Assembly: GCA_951804985.1 (NCBI GenBank)
Contig: OX638133.1
Coordinates: forward strand, 75,460,367-75,524,366
Source: Dryomyza anilis
Taxonomy: Eukaryota > Arthropoda > Insecta > Diptera > Dryomyzidae
DNA length: 64,000 nucleotides
Reading direction: 5' to 3'
Shown: one piece after another, positions 11,893 to 22,689 of the stretch
Layout: each line of letters opens with the position of its first letter
How positions within the stretch are numbered: position 1 is the stretch's first letter
Notes under the pieces: model-generated
Told to the model about the DNA's origin: nothing
Databases searched by the model: none
Seen by the model: the letters and a program-made list of their open reading frames with translations, nothing else
Program-made: the position numbers and the translations under genes

Positions 11893-12447
11893 TACGGTGA
11901 ACTCTCACTCACCACGAATCCCGCCTACAGTCTCTACAATACACCGCAACGTGCACCCGCCGCACAGCGTCCCGTCTACACCGCTCCACCGCCACTGCTT
12001 TCCACCCGCACACCGCCCAACATCTACACACGCATTCCGGGTCGCTCCTATCTGCCCGCCTACGAGACACGCACATCGCCCACCTCACCGTACGGCTCGA
12101 CGACCACCTGCACGATGCCACTACTCGGCGGTGGCCAATCTAACGGTTCGCTGCAGACGAACAGCAGCAATGGCATGGGAGGCGTTGGCAACATCAGCGG
12201 CTGCAATACGTTGCCACATCATCCGACACCGGGCAACATTGGCATCTCATCGGCGCTCACATCGTCTGTGACGTCGGGTAACATAACCGTTGGCGCCGCA
12301 CAATCGTTGCTGACGTCACCGCGCACAGCACATGCGGCGGCGTCGGTGGCACAGTCACCGTACGGCATCAGTGGCACTGTACAATCGCCGCTGCTTGCTG
12401 GCTCTTCTATGCTTGGTATCGGCAACTACGAGACGGTGTCATCCTGA
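11893..12447 (+). CDS. Terminal coding exon of an unidentified Ser/Thr/Pro/Gly-rich protein
   Basis: The exon is open from the acceptor at 11892 to TGA at 12445-12447 and encodes the C-terminal 184 residues of a larger protein whose upstream exons lie outside the window. It is sharply more GC-rich than its surroundings and has a codon pattern typical of real fly exons (many C-ending codons). The first residues contain a YxxL motif (YGEL, residues 1-4) and NPAY (residues 9-12), both of which can serve as endocytic or PTB-binding signals in cytoplasmic tails. Then comes a Pro-rich stretch (about 18-45), an RTxxSPxSPYGS segment, and a low-complexity Ser/Gly/Asn/Ala tail ending NYETVSS. There is no transmembrane segment, no cysteine-rich domain and no catalytic motif. 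A disordered cytoplasmic tail of a membrane receptor or adhesion protein is the most natural reading, but this is inference; a nuclear or scaffold protein is possible. The gene is not recognised. The exon start is set by the splice site, not by a start codon. Confidence 0.85.
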   Translation, partial: YGELSLTTNPAYSLYNTPQRAPAAQRPVYTAPPPLLSTRTPPNIYTRIPGRSYLPAYETRTSPTSPYGSTTTCTMPLLGGGQSNGSLQTNSSNGMGGVGNISGCNTLPHHPTPGNIGISSALTSSVTSGNITVGAAQSLLTSPRTAHAAASVAQSPYGISGTVQSPLLAGSSMLGIGNYETVSS

Positions 12448-12700
12448 GAATTACCGAAAGATGACATGAAATGTCAGATCGTCTGCATTGGCGGCAGCAG
12501 CGCATGCACGAGTTCAGGGGCGGAGCGCACTACAATCGTTTAAGGGGCAGGCAGCCTGATTGTGTAAATAGATTTTTTGAAGTAAATTTCTAAAGTTTTG
12601 GTTTTTTTTACATTTTTAATTTTAAAAATTCAGTTATTATAAATTTTAAAAACAAAAAATAGTCTTATAGTAAAATTCAATAGTTCTGAATAATAGTCAA
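12448..12700 (+). other. Proximal 3' UTR
   Basis: The first ~120 bases after the stop keep elevated G+C and end near TTGTGTAAATAG, then composition drops to AT-rich. No AATAAA occurs here, so the transcript probably continues into the repeat that follows (inference). Confidence 0.5.
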
Positions 12701-14350
12701 ACATATTTTGGGAAACATATACAGAAAATATTTTGGCCACGTTTTCAAAAATATTATTGGAAAAAGATTTTCGAAGACATATTCAGTAAATATTTCGAAG
12801 TTTCGAAAATAGTTTGAAAAGATTTTCGGAACATTTTTGGAAATATTTCGAAAACATTTTTAGAAACATTTTTAGAAACAGTTTCAAAAACATTTTTGGA
12901 AACATTTTCGAAAACATTTTTGGAAAAATAATCGACAACATTTTGGGATGCATTTTGGAAAACATTTTCGGAAAGAACTTTGGAAACATGTTCGGCAACA
13001 TTACCGAAAACCTTATCGGACACATTTTCGGAAACACTTTCAGAAACAAAAATTGTACAAAATAATTTCGAAAACATTTCAAAAAATATTTTGAGAACAT
13101 ATTCGAAAATAAGATGAAAATAATTCTGGACATTTTTGAAAATATTTCGAAAACATTTTCATAAACATTTCCGAAACATTTTTTTCCAAAATATTCGAAA
13201 ACATTTTCGGAAATATTTATGGAAACATTTTTAGAAACATTATCATAATCATTGACGGACACATTTCGGAAATATTTTGGAAAGAATTTTTGAAAATATA
13301 TTTCGAAAGATTATTGGAAACATGTTCGGAAACATTACCGAAAACATTATCGGACACATATTCGAAAACATTTTGGCTACATAATCGGAAATACTTTCAT
13401 AAACATTTTCAGAAATAAAATTGTACAAAATAATTTAGAAGACATATTCCGAAAAATATTTCGAGAATATATCAAAAACATTTCCAAAACATGTTCAGAT
13501 CATTTAGAAAGTATTTTATCTGTAGCCTTTTCGGAAAGAATTTACGAAAGTATCATCGACAAAAAATATTGAAAACATTTTCCGAAAGATGTTTGGACAT
13601 ATTTTCGAAAACATGTTCGAAAATATTATTGAAACATGTTCGAAAATATTATTGTAACATTTTTGAAAACACTTTCGGCATCATGTTCGGAAAAAATAGC
13701 GAAAAAATTATCGGACACGTTTTCGGAAACATTCCGAAAAACTTTCACAAAAATGTTCAGCAAAGTTTTCGAGAGCATTATCTAAACTCCAAACATTGAC
13801 GGAAACATTTTTTGGAATTTTTCGAAAACGTTTTTGAAATATTTAGGAAATTTTCTTTAGAATTTTATCGGAAATGATTTCTAAATTGTATAATAATTTT
13901 AATAGGAAGCATTTTGAAAACAAACATGTTCAAAAACATTTTAGAAACAACGAAAAATTTATCGAATGTATATATGAAACATATCGGAAAAACTTGTGAA
14001 ATACATTCGAAAAAAAATTCTAAAAAATGATGAAAAAACTTTCAAAAATATATAACAAACATTATCGGAAACACATTTCAGACAAAATTTAGGAAATTTT
14101 TAAATATATCAAATAAATTTTCGGTAACACTTTTAAAATAATCGAAAACATTTGTGGAAACGTTATCGAATGGAAACGTTATCGAATAAACGTTATCGAA
14201 AAAATATACTAAATATTATCGGAAAGATTTTCGGAAACACATTTTGAGAGAATTTCGTAATTATGTTCATAAAAATTAAGAAATTATTTTAGGAAACATT
14301 AAAAAAAATCATAAAAACTGCGAAAATGTTATAGAAAACATCATCAAAAA
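12700..14350. repeat. Degenerate minisatellite, unit about 12 bp (GGAAACATTTTC-like)
   Basis: About 1.6 kb of variations on (G)GAAACATTTTCG and GAAAACATTTTTG, giving an underlying ~12-bp and ~24-bp rhythm. The unit contains the self-complementary TTTCGAAA, so both strands can pair. Homogeneity is highest at 12820-13060 and decays toward 14350. Reading frames of 80-160 codons on both strands are by-products of the repeat (Asn-Ile/Val-Phe periodicity) and are not genes. Confidence 0.85.
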
Positions 14351-16764
14351 CATTATGTGACACTTTATTGTATATTTTCGTATTAGATTGGATTTGAAAT
14401 ATTTTGGATGTACAAAATATTTGAATAATTCAATATATTACGATATATCAAAAATATGTATTTCAATTATGTGGCTATATATGCATTTTTTAATATTTCC
14501 GAACTATTGTTTATTTTATTGTTTTATAAATTTTTAACAGTGTATTTATCTAAACCTTTCATATTTTTATTAAATATTTTATAAAAAATTCATTGAGACG
14601 AACAACTATGAAAAGACTTCCGTTGTCAAAGAGAACTTATACTAATAAATGTATAGTATAGAAACAATTTCCGATTAAAACACTGAACAAAGCATTTAGA
14701 ATAAGCATTTAGAATTAATTTTAAGCAAGTAGTTTTAATGTAAAATTGTCACAAAATTAAAAAAAATCTATGTATATTGAGAAATATAGAAAATGTTTTA
14801 TTTAATTGATATTATGCAAACAAATAGAAGAAAAAATAAACTGAACTACAAAGGAGCAATGGTAAAATATTAGCTAGTAAAATGTTTAAGTTATTATGGC
14901 AGAGTCAAAATGGTATGAAAATAGAAATGGAATAATATACTAAGAAATATATATAATATTAAGAGTAATAAAAATGATGATAATAATACTGAATAATAAA
15001 TGTAATTCTACCAAGTAATGAAGTAGTAATTATAATATTAATAAAATATAAATATAAACAAATCTGGTTAATAATATTATTTTTTATGTGAGCAATAATA
15101 ATATTATTGGCGACATTAATTTTTTTCTTGATGGACAACAATATAATAACTTAAATTAACAAATATTATAATAAAAAATCATTTACAACTTTATTAACCA
15201 AATTTTATTTGTTTTTATTTAAGATACTATAACTATAATAGTATGGCAGTTATAAATTGTTTAAATATATTATTTAGATTTTATTAATTAATTTTTTTTA
15301 AATACATTAAAAATTTCAATAAAAACTACAGTTAATATCTATAATTTAAAAACTTGTTTAATAAAACTTCCTATATGTTGGTTAATATAAAAACTATTAA
15401 TTTTATGGTACAGATATTCAAACTATTTTTATATGAACTCCAAGATAATCAGCAGTATTCGGTTTTTTCATTCATAATGCTATGAATTTTCAAATTATTT
15501 GTAGCATTGACCATTAGTTAACAATTGTTTATTTTAAAACACTATTAATTTAATAGTATTTTTCTTTTGACTACAGAATATTTGTGAAAACGACTCAGCA
15601 CTATTTTACTTTTAAAACACAAATTATTATCAAATTCTATTTAAATTATTGAGCATTAGTTAACGGTTATAAATTTTGATATACTATTATTATAATAGTA
15701 TTTCTTCGGACACTTTAATTTTTCTAAAAATTATGCAGTTAATTTTACTCAGCTCTTTTTTCAAACTCTATTTATTAATATTCAAAGTTATTTTTTAAAA
15801 TTTTAACTTTACTATAATATTCTTTATTATTAATATTTAAAACTGCAAAATGCAAAAATGCAAAAAATAATAATATAAATATTAAAATCAACACATAACA
15901 TTTTAAAGTAATACCAAAAATTAAAAAAAAAACAATATTTTTGTGTTTTACAATTATCATAGCGGAACCAACATAAAATATATACCAAAAAATGTGTGAA
16001 AATATAAAATAAAATAATATAAAACAATTTTTTTAATTACGCACAAATTTAACACTAAATCTTTAGATACAATTTCTCACAAATATGTATATTTTTAATT
16101 TACTGTAACTGTACTGTTTAAACCAAATTTCATTATTTGTTTTCTATATAAATAGTTCCAGCTAAACACAATCCAAGACTTATATAATAATTGTATTAAA
16201 ATTTCCAAATGAAAGTGCTTTTCTTATGACAAAATCAAATTACAAAATCCAATCTCTAGCATTTAGTAAATGTACATACAACGTATTTGTGTAAATTAGA
16301 AATCAATATTAGCTTAAATTACGAATGTGTTATATGTAGCAAGAGTTTATGTATCTTTAAGCAGGCAATGTAATTACATGTAACACATAACATACTAAAA
16401 TTAGTAATTAACAGCGAATTTAATAACAAAAAAATTAAAACTATTGCATTGATTATATATATGTTTGCACTGTTAGTGACAAATATAAAAGTATATGAAA
16501 GTAAATAAAATTTAAATATTTAACAAAATCATGTAAATAACAACTAGATAACATAATTTCTATAAGTTTTAGATTAATATATTTTTACTTATAATGTATA
16601 CGTTTTATATATGATTTACAAAAATATTTAAACTAAATCAATTCTATAATTTAATGAATATACGTTTTGAACTTGATTGAATATTAAATGGCAATTTGTA
16701 AATTCACAACTTTTTTACTTATGATATAAATATATAGCAAAAAAACTTATTAAGTAATATAAAC
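14351..16764. other. AT-rich possible distal 3' UTR or intergenic DNA
   Basis: Very AT-rich (often above 80%), no frames, no RNA genes. If the candidate poly(A) signal at 16765 is used, this stretch would be the distal part of a 3' UTR of about 4.3 kb. Such lengths are known for neuronal fly genes, but nothing here proves it. Confidence 0.35.
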
Positions 16765-16770
16765 AATAAA
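16765..16770 (+). terminator. Candidate poly(A) signal AATAAA
   Basis: AATAAA is followed about 30 bases later by a GU/U-rich element (TGTGTTTTATTTATTG at 16798-16813), the usual downstream element. In this AT-rich DNA AATAAA occurs often by chance; this one is singled out by the downstream element. An alternative is AATAAA near 14835. Confidence 0.3.
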
Positions 16771-16924
16771 GAAACTTATATATAATGAAATTTTTAATGT
16801 GTTTTATTTATTGAACAATTTTATGATTATGCTTTACGGTACTAGTATTAAATATGTGTAAATGAGATGCACGACAATTCATCGTACTAAGGCACTGAAT
16901 TAAGAAAAGAAATAATATCAGTTA

Positions 16925-17745
16925 GCGCAAGATTGTGTAGCATTGCTGCTCTCCATTATGTGTAGATGTTTGTGGAAAGTTCTTGAATCCAGCTATCTGT
17001 TGCACATTAGTGTAAACTAGAAGCAGATAGCTTTTCGGATTTTCTTTTAATATAGAAGATTTCTAGCATCTGAGTAAGATAAGAATAAAACACGTAACTT
17101 CGGTTAACGCATCAGTGTGAAACTTAAGTGTAGAAGTTTGTGGAAAGTTCTAGCTATCTATTGCACATTAGTGTAAACTAGAAGCAGATAGCTTTTAAGT
17201 GTGAAACTTAATTGTAGAAGTTGTGGAAAGTTCTAGATCCAGATATATGTTGCACATTAGTATAAACTATTGGATCTCTTAAGTGTAGACGTTTGTGGAA
17301 AGTTCTGGAATCCTGTTATGTGTTGCACATGAGTGTAAACGAGAAGGAGTAACTTTAGACCATTACTGATTTTTGTGTAATGAAGAAATTCTAACATCCA
17401 GTTCTAGAATCCAGCTATCTGTTGCACATTAGTATAAACTATTGGATCTCTTAAGTGTAGGCGTTTGTGGAAAGTTCTGGAATCCTGTTATGTGTTGCAC
17501 ATGAGTGTAAACGGGAAGGAGTAACTTTCGACCATTACTGATTTTCGTGTAATGCAGAATAAATATTTACATCATTTGATTAGTGCGCATCAGTGTGAAG
17601 CATTACGGATCTCATCAAGTGTAAACATTTTGTGGAAAGTTTTAGAATCCTGCTATGGTTTGAACATGAGTGTAAACGAGAAAGATATAGTTTACAAGAT
17701 TAAGGATTTTCGCATAATGTAGAAATGTGTGGAAACTTTTAGAAT
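16925..17745 (+). repeat. Irregular tandem repeat, 65-170 bp units
   Basis: The phrase GTTTGTGGAAAGTTCT(A/G)GAATCC appears at about 16970, 17138, 17222, 17293, 17466, 17628 and, more diverged, 17727. It is followed by a variable part with TGTTGCACATnAGTGTAAAC and either AGAAGCAGATAGC or GAGAAGGAGTAACTTT. Unit lengths vary by internal deletion and shuffling of subunits; the pair at 17280-17380 and 17450-17550 is the most alike. No coding frame. Confidence 0.8.
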
Positions 17746-18209
17746 GCGGTTAAGATAAGAATAATTATTCAAAACCCATTTAAAATTATAATCCTTGATT
17801 TGATGGTACCCATATATTACTGGCTTTGAAGAAATCGTATTATGTATCAATTATATCAATTTTGCAGTGTGCATACATTCCAAAAGAGAGATTTTAAATT
17901 TGAACGTACCAAAAAAAAAATAAAATTAAATTAAAAACATTTATCATATTACCTAATATTCATATTAAATTATAAAAATAGTCCTTTCGTATTTATGCTG
18001 CCTAAAATCGATATCCAGTCATTTTTACTTTGATCTTTATTTCCATTTTTCTAATGCTCCAATGTACACTTTGTACAAACAGTCAAACGTTTAGCAAAAT
18101 CAAATATCAAAATCCTATTTATTCACATGGAAATTACGAAATGTAAACGAATGTTTTGGCGCTGCCATTTTCTAAGTACTTGTAGATATTTCAAGTACAC
18201 AAATGCATA

Positions 18210-18521
18210 TAGCTAACACAATACCACAAACGAAAATACTGAAAAATATTGTGTACGGAAACGGAAATAGTGTTCGGCGTTGGTAATAGTGGAACGCAAA
18301 CATTTTTACACATAAACGCCTAGCAACATAAATTCGTGCACGTAAAAATCTAAAAATGCGGTCTATTTTATTCGCACAAAAATAAAAATAATAAAGAAAT
18401 CATTTCGCACGGTGCTCTGTAGAAAAAAAATACGATTGTGTGTGGTGTTACTCGAATCTGCAAACGGATATAGTTTCTGGACGGTGTATGAAAGACTTTG
18501 AGACCAAAGAGAAAATTGGTA
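18210..18521 (+). other. Weak candidate 5' exon and promoter-proximal region
   Basis: Locally raised G+C and CpG content, unlike the flanks. A short frame with ATG at 18489 reads eleven codons (MKDFETKEKIG, splitting at the last codon) up to a GGTAAAA that could act as a splice donor. If real, it would start a + strand gene whose other exons lie beyond a very long intron. There is no TATA box or initiator I can defend, so this is a low-confidence guess based on composition and one possible donor. Confidence 0.2.
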
Positions 18522-18799
18522 AAATTTTATTAATAAAAAATTTCGGACATACCTACAGACTATTTTTAAAAATTAAACAAATAAATAGATGATAACAAAT
18601 GAAGAAAAGCATTAAAATATTTTAGACACGAAAAGAATCTGTTTCCCACGAATAGAAGCACATTTATATTTTAGCTACAAACAAAAGCACATTTATAATT
18701 TCGCCACGAATAAAAGCATATATGTATTTTCGATACAGATACTCCAATAAACATGTTTGTGGTTAAAAAGTACAAAATGTTTATGATGGAGGAAATTAT

Positions 18800-19030
18800 T
18801 CCAACAAAAAATGTCCCATGATACAAGTGGATTTTGGCCAAATCCAAAAGGAACATTTTTTTAAAATAATAAATGTTTAATGACGGAAGTAGGCACTGGC
18901 CAAATCCAAATCCAAAGTGGCATATTGCAATGAAAAAAAAAATCCCAAAAAAAATTCCAATGACTCATGTTAGTTTTGGCCAAATCCCATTTTTTTCCAA
19001 AAAAATGTCAAATGACGCAAGTGGATTCTG
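18800..19030 (+). repeat. Short direct repeats (GATTTTGGCCAAATCC units)
   Basis: Three to four copies of a ~65-90-bp unit built around AAATGTCnnATGACnCAAGT and TTTGGCCAAATCC, at about 18810, 18880, 18955 and 19005. TTGGCCAAAT is partly palindromic. They lie just outside the inverted arm that begins at 19027. Confidence 0.6.
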
Positions 19031-19310
19031 CGCCCTATCGTTTTAAAATCGGGTGAAATTCAGTATTTTCGGAAGTTGAATGGTTCCGAAAATACTGAAT
19101 ACCGATTTTAAAAATTTAAAAAGTGTTGTATAGAGAGAACTTCAGAAAACTTAATTTATAAAATTGAAGTTTGTATCTTTAATGGTTATGTAGATAAAAA
19201 TCAGTAAAGTTGAGATTTTTTTCATGAAAAATTTAACAAAACTTGTAAAAAATCCAAAAGTTATCCGATTTTTAAAACTTTTTGTTTATGAAAAGATTAC
19301 ATTGAGATCA
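19027..19310 (+). repeat. Left arm of a large inverted pair (with 22390-22640)
   Basis: The segment runs from ATCGTTTTAAAATCGGGTGA through AGTATTTTCGGAA, ACAAACTTC/TATCTTTAATGG, TCCAAAAGTTATCCGATTTTTAAA to GATTACATTGAGATC. It reappears in inverse order at 22390-22640 with moderate divergence. The arm begins with a small hairpin (AGTATTTTCGGAAnnnnAATGGTTCCGAAAATACT, 19051-19098). It may be the terminal arms of one large foldback element or two separate copies. Confidence 0.65.
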
Positions 19311-19699
19311 TTTTAAACATACTAAACTATAAATTATTAACATAAACTATAATTACATACAGAACCTGATTCTGGTAAAGATAATTTTGTATTTCGTAAG
19401 AGAAATTAAGCAAAACTAACATTGAATTTGATTGAACATATCTAACACTATGGTAACCCTATCATCATAAAACTTTTACCGAATTTATAATAATTTTATA
19501 TACTTTAAAATTATTAAAAAAAATTTGAAAATATGTACATTAAGGGTAGATATAACGGTTTTATTACAAGTCATTTTAAAAATTTTATTTTTTCTGAAAT
19601 AATGTTGTCCTGCATATAAAGTTCGACGGGCAAAAAATAAGTAAGGGTAAAAAAATTTTAGAACTAATTAGTCTTTCAAATTGCATACTTTAATTTTTT

Positions 19700-20002
19700 A
19701 GGTTGGGTGTGGTGAATTTTAGTGTGTTGAATTTTTGTGTGGTGAGTTTTAGTGTGGTGAGTTTTAGTGCGGTAAATTTTATTGTGGTGAGTTTCAGTGT
19801 AGTGAATTTTATTGTGGTGAGTTTGAGTGTGGTGAGTTTTAGTGTGGTGAAGTTTTCATTATGGTGAGTTTTAATGTGGTCTGGTTGCTTTTGTATATTT
19901 TTTTTTGTATTTAAGTTTTTTGTTTCATCTTTTTAGCTTGTGTATGTGCTGAGTTATGCCGTTTGGAATGTTTAGGTTGTATGGGAGGTACCACGCCCCT
20001 TT
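19700..20002 (+). repeat. Family C fragment: 15-bp minisatellite plus conserved module
   Basis: 19700-19880 holds about a dozen GTGGTGAGTTTTAGT units. Then come a T-rich tract and a module matching family C copies (GAGTTATnnCGTnTGGAA ... GTTTAGGTTGTATGGGAGG ... CCACGCC). The fragment ends abruptly at the palindrome that begins at 20003. Confidence 0.75.
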
Positions 20003-20819
20003 GAAATACCAGAAACGCCGTTGATGGCTCGTTTTAAAGCTAATAGAGCAAGCTTTTATACCAATTAAGTTGTAACTTCTAAACTTGAACATGTGGCCCG
20101 TGGTAATAACTCATGCACTTCAAAATAGATGTCCTTAAAAAGGACCCTTTTCAAAATTCTGAAAAAAATCACATATTTTGGTTGATTTAATATAAATGTT
20201 TATGCCAAATTTCAAGATGGTATTTTGATGGCATCATATTTTAAAAATTAATTTTTAATATTTTTACATATTTTTTATATTGAAAAAAAAAATATTTTTT
20301 TCAAAAGTAAAATTAGCATTAATTTTTCAATGATTTTGCAACTCTGATTTCGAAAATGGCGTCAGTTTCATCAAATTCACTCTAGTTATTGAGATATATA
20401 CCATTTTTCGAAAATCGTATAAACTATATTCCAAAATTAATATCTCCAAAACTAGATTAAATATGATAAAACTGACTTCATTTTAGAAATCAGAGTTACA
20501 TATATATTCAGGAATTATTACAACTTTTACTGCAGGAAAAAAATTTTTTTTTCTATATAAAAAATAAATAAAAATTTAGAAATTTATGTTTTGAAATATG
20601 ATACCGTAAATATACCATCTTGAAATTTTGCATGAACATTTATAATAAATTGACGAAAACTTTGACGAAATTTAAAAAGGGTCCTTTTTAAGTACATCAA
20701 TTTTGAAGTGCAAGGATAATGACTATGGACCACATTTTCACGATTAAATGTTACAACCTAATCTAAAAGCCAGTTCTCTTAGCTTTAAAACGAGCCATCA
20801 ATGGAGTTTCTAGCATTTC
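20003..20819. repeat. Near-palindrome, about 400-bp arms (foldback element)
   Basis: 20003-20040 (with TTGATGGCTCGTTTTAAAGC) is the reverse complement of 20782-20819 apart from a few bases. Inner pairs follow in order: 20090-20160 with 20660-20720 (CATGTGGnCC, AAAAAGGACCC), 20190-20230 with 20600-20640 (TTTCAAGATGGTAT), and 20342-20370 with 20470-20496 (CTCTGATTTC / GAAATCAGAG). The centre is near 20412. Transcription would give a hairpin of several hundred base pairs. Its right flank to 21030 is homologous to the foldback element at 57035. Confidence 0.8.
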
Positions 20820-21030
20820 TAGTTTAAGAGATATTTAAATATAAACTACCATATAAGAGTGATTTTAGGCCCATTTTTTGTAACTTTGAAGTAGTGTAAC
20901 TCTGGAAGTGAGCGAAAAAAATAGGCCAATACATATCTGGATACCCTTTCTTAGTTACCCAAATTTTATTGAAATCCAAAGGTAAAATCTCAAATATGAC
21001 TTTTTTTGGTCGATTTGGTGTGGAATAGCA
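20820..21030 (+). mobile_element. Family F foldback end (right side)
   Basis: Reads as a diverged reverse complement of 57035-57240. It includes AGAGATATTTAAATAT, AGAGTGATTTTnGGC, TTTCATTGAAATC-like and GTAAAATCTCAAAT, and ends in GGTCGATTTGGTGTGGAAT (21008-21026). This is the same inverted terminus that bounds the intact copy at 57035-57390. Confidence 0.7.
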
Positions 21031-21175
21031 CATATATAGATTATAGAGTGAGAACGGTTTTAAGTCCCATTAAAAAATGAGTATTTTTGGAAAAAATGCT
21101 GGCTTTCACATATACTTCGCTTACTTAAAATTTGACTTTGAAAACTTTTCTGCAGGGGGTCAAAGTAAAAAAAAA

Positions 21176-21787
21176 ACGAGTTGGGAAAGTTAGGTCACAT
21201 GGGTAAGTTCGGTCACATGGGGCGGATTTTTATAGTCGGTTGGGCCCGACTATGGAATACCCTACACCTTTGGTGGGGATATTAATGTGGGATATTTAAT
21301 TGCATGCCTTTTAATTATGCTGAACCTCCCCACCCTCAGAATATTATTCATAAATCAGAAAATTACGTCTTATATCCCCATAAATTAAAAAATGTATATA
21401 AAAGTATAAAAAAACTAAAAAAAAAATGAAAAATATAATTGGGCGGACCACGCCAATATTAAAAAATTTGAAAGGCTAATATTTCATAGATTTAATTGAA
21501 AAATGAATGAAAAAAAAAGTGGGTGGATCACGCCCATTTTTGGACCACATATTTATAGGTGAATTCTAACAATACCTTTTAAATTTCATAACTGTACCTT
21601 GAATACTTTTCGAGTTATTAGTTCCGAAAGAGTTATATAAAAGTGACTTGTATGGGAGGTGGGCGTGTCCGTTGACTGATTCGGTTCATTTTCAAACTCA
21701 GTTCCTACTTTTGGCTAAAATATATTGAGACGAACTTTCATCGCATTCTGATCAGTATTTCTCAAGTTATTCTGTATTCGGACAGCA

Positions 21788-21847
<60 letters not shown>

Positions 21848-21985
21848 GGACATGGCTAAACGGATTCGGGTAGTGATGCTGATCAAGAATATATATACTT
21901 TTCCTTACCGGACACGCCTCCTAAGGGGCGTTACAATAAATGCACAAAGTTAATGTACCCTGTACCTCATAGGTGTAGGGTATAA
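21176..21985 (+). mobile_element. Mini-me/DINE-1-like element, subfamily A, copy A1
   Basis: Starts AACGAGTTGGGAAAGTTAGG, with a subterminal hairpin around TATAGTCGG...CCCGACTATGG and a body with GGGCGGACCACGCC and GGGTGGATCACGCC. A (CAGA)n microsatellite lies at 21787-21848, followed by the core CATGGCTAAACGGATTCGGG ... CTGATCAAGAATATATATAC. It ends GGTGTAGGGTATAAA. Non-coding. The same order of parts occurs in all A copies. Confidence 0.85.
21787..21848. repeat. (CAGA)n microsatellite inside A1
   Basis: Fifteen uninterrupted CAGA units, the longest perfect run among the A copies. Confidence 0.95.
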
Positions 21986-22389
21986 ATATTAAAAACTTGA
22001 ACTTTGACCAGTGTTGGTTTAATATATTTTAGATAAGTTTTATAATTTAAAAGGTTGCCAGTAATGTTATCTATCAAAAAATATAACAAACGTACATGTT
22101 TCTGAAGAAAAAAATACTTACTGATATTTCCGTAAAAGTCAAATTTTCCAAAAAAAAGAATGAAAAAATGAAAAATTAAAAAAATTTCGAATTTACAATT
22201 CTATATTTACTAAACCACTTGAGATTTATTAAAACGGTTTTCAGTTTATGATTTATGTATTAATTGTTAATAAAAGTTCTGTAAAAATATTTTGATTTTA
22301 TGATAAATTGTACAATCTATATAAAATATGTAAAGTAAAGTCTTCAAAAATTAAAAAAAAAAAATATGTTCTCATGTAATCACATTTTT

Positions 22390-22685
22390 TTTAGATCTCA
22401 ATGTAAGCGTTCTTCAAAAAAAGAACTTTAAAAATCGGATAACTTTTGGATTTCTTACAATTTTTGAAAGATTTTTCATGAACAAATTTTCATTTTTACT
22501 GATTTTTATCTCCATAACTATTAAAGATACAAACAATTTCAATACTTAAGTTCTCTCGAGTTCTCTCTGTACAACACTTTTTAAATTGTTAAAATCGATT
22601 GAGTGGTTCCGACAATACTGAATTTCAATCGATTTAAGAGCGTTTGGGCACACTGTGTGCTGGTCGATTTGGTGTAGAATGGCCC
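22390..22685 (+). repeat. Right arm of the large inverted pair, ending in a family F terminus
   Basis: Inverse copy of 19027-19310 (TAGATCTCAATGTAA, AATCGGATAACTTTTGGATT, ATTAAAGATACAAAC, CCGACAATACTGAATTTC). It is followed at 22661-22685 by TGGTCGATTTGGTGTAGAAT and GGCCC, the family F terminal sequence. The F-type end suggests the whole 19.0-22.7 kb block is a composite of foldback elements. Confidence 0.65.
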
Positions 22686-22689
22686 GTAT

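Noticed and set aside
12754..13799. Several frames of 80-160 codons with Asn-Val-Phe or Lys-Met-Phe periodicity on both strands
   Set aside because: Produced by the ~12-bp GGAAACATTTTC repeat; opposite strands and different frames are open at once.
16925..17745. A CRISPR-like array
   Set aside because: Units are long, irregular and diverged with no constant spacer length, in a clearly eukaryotic sequence.
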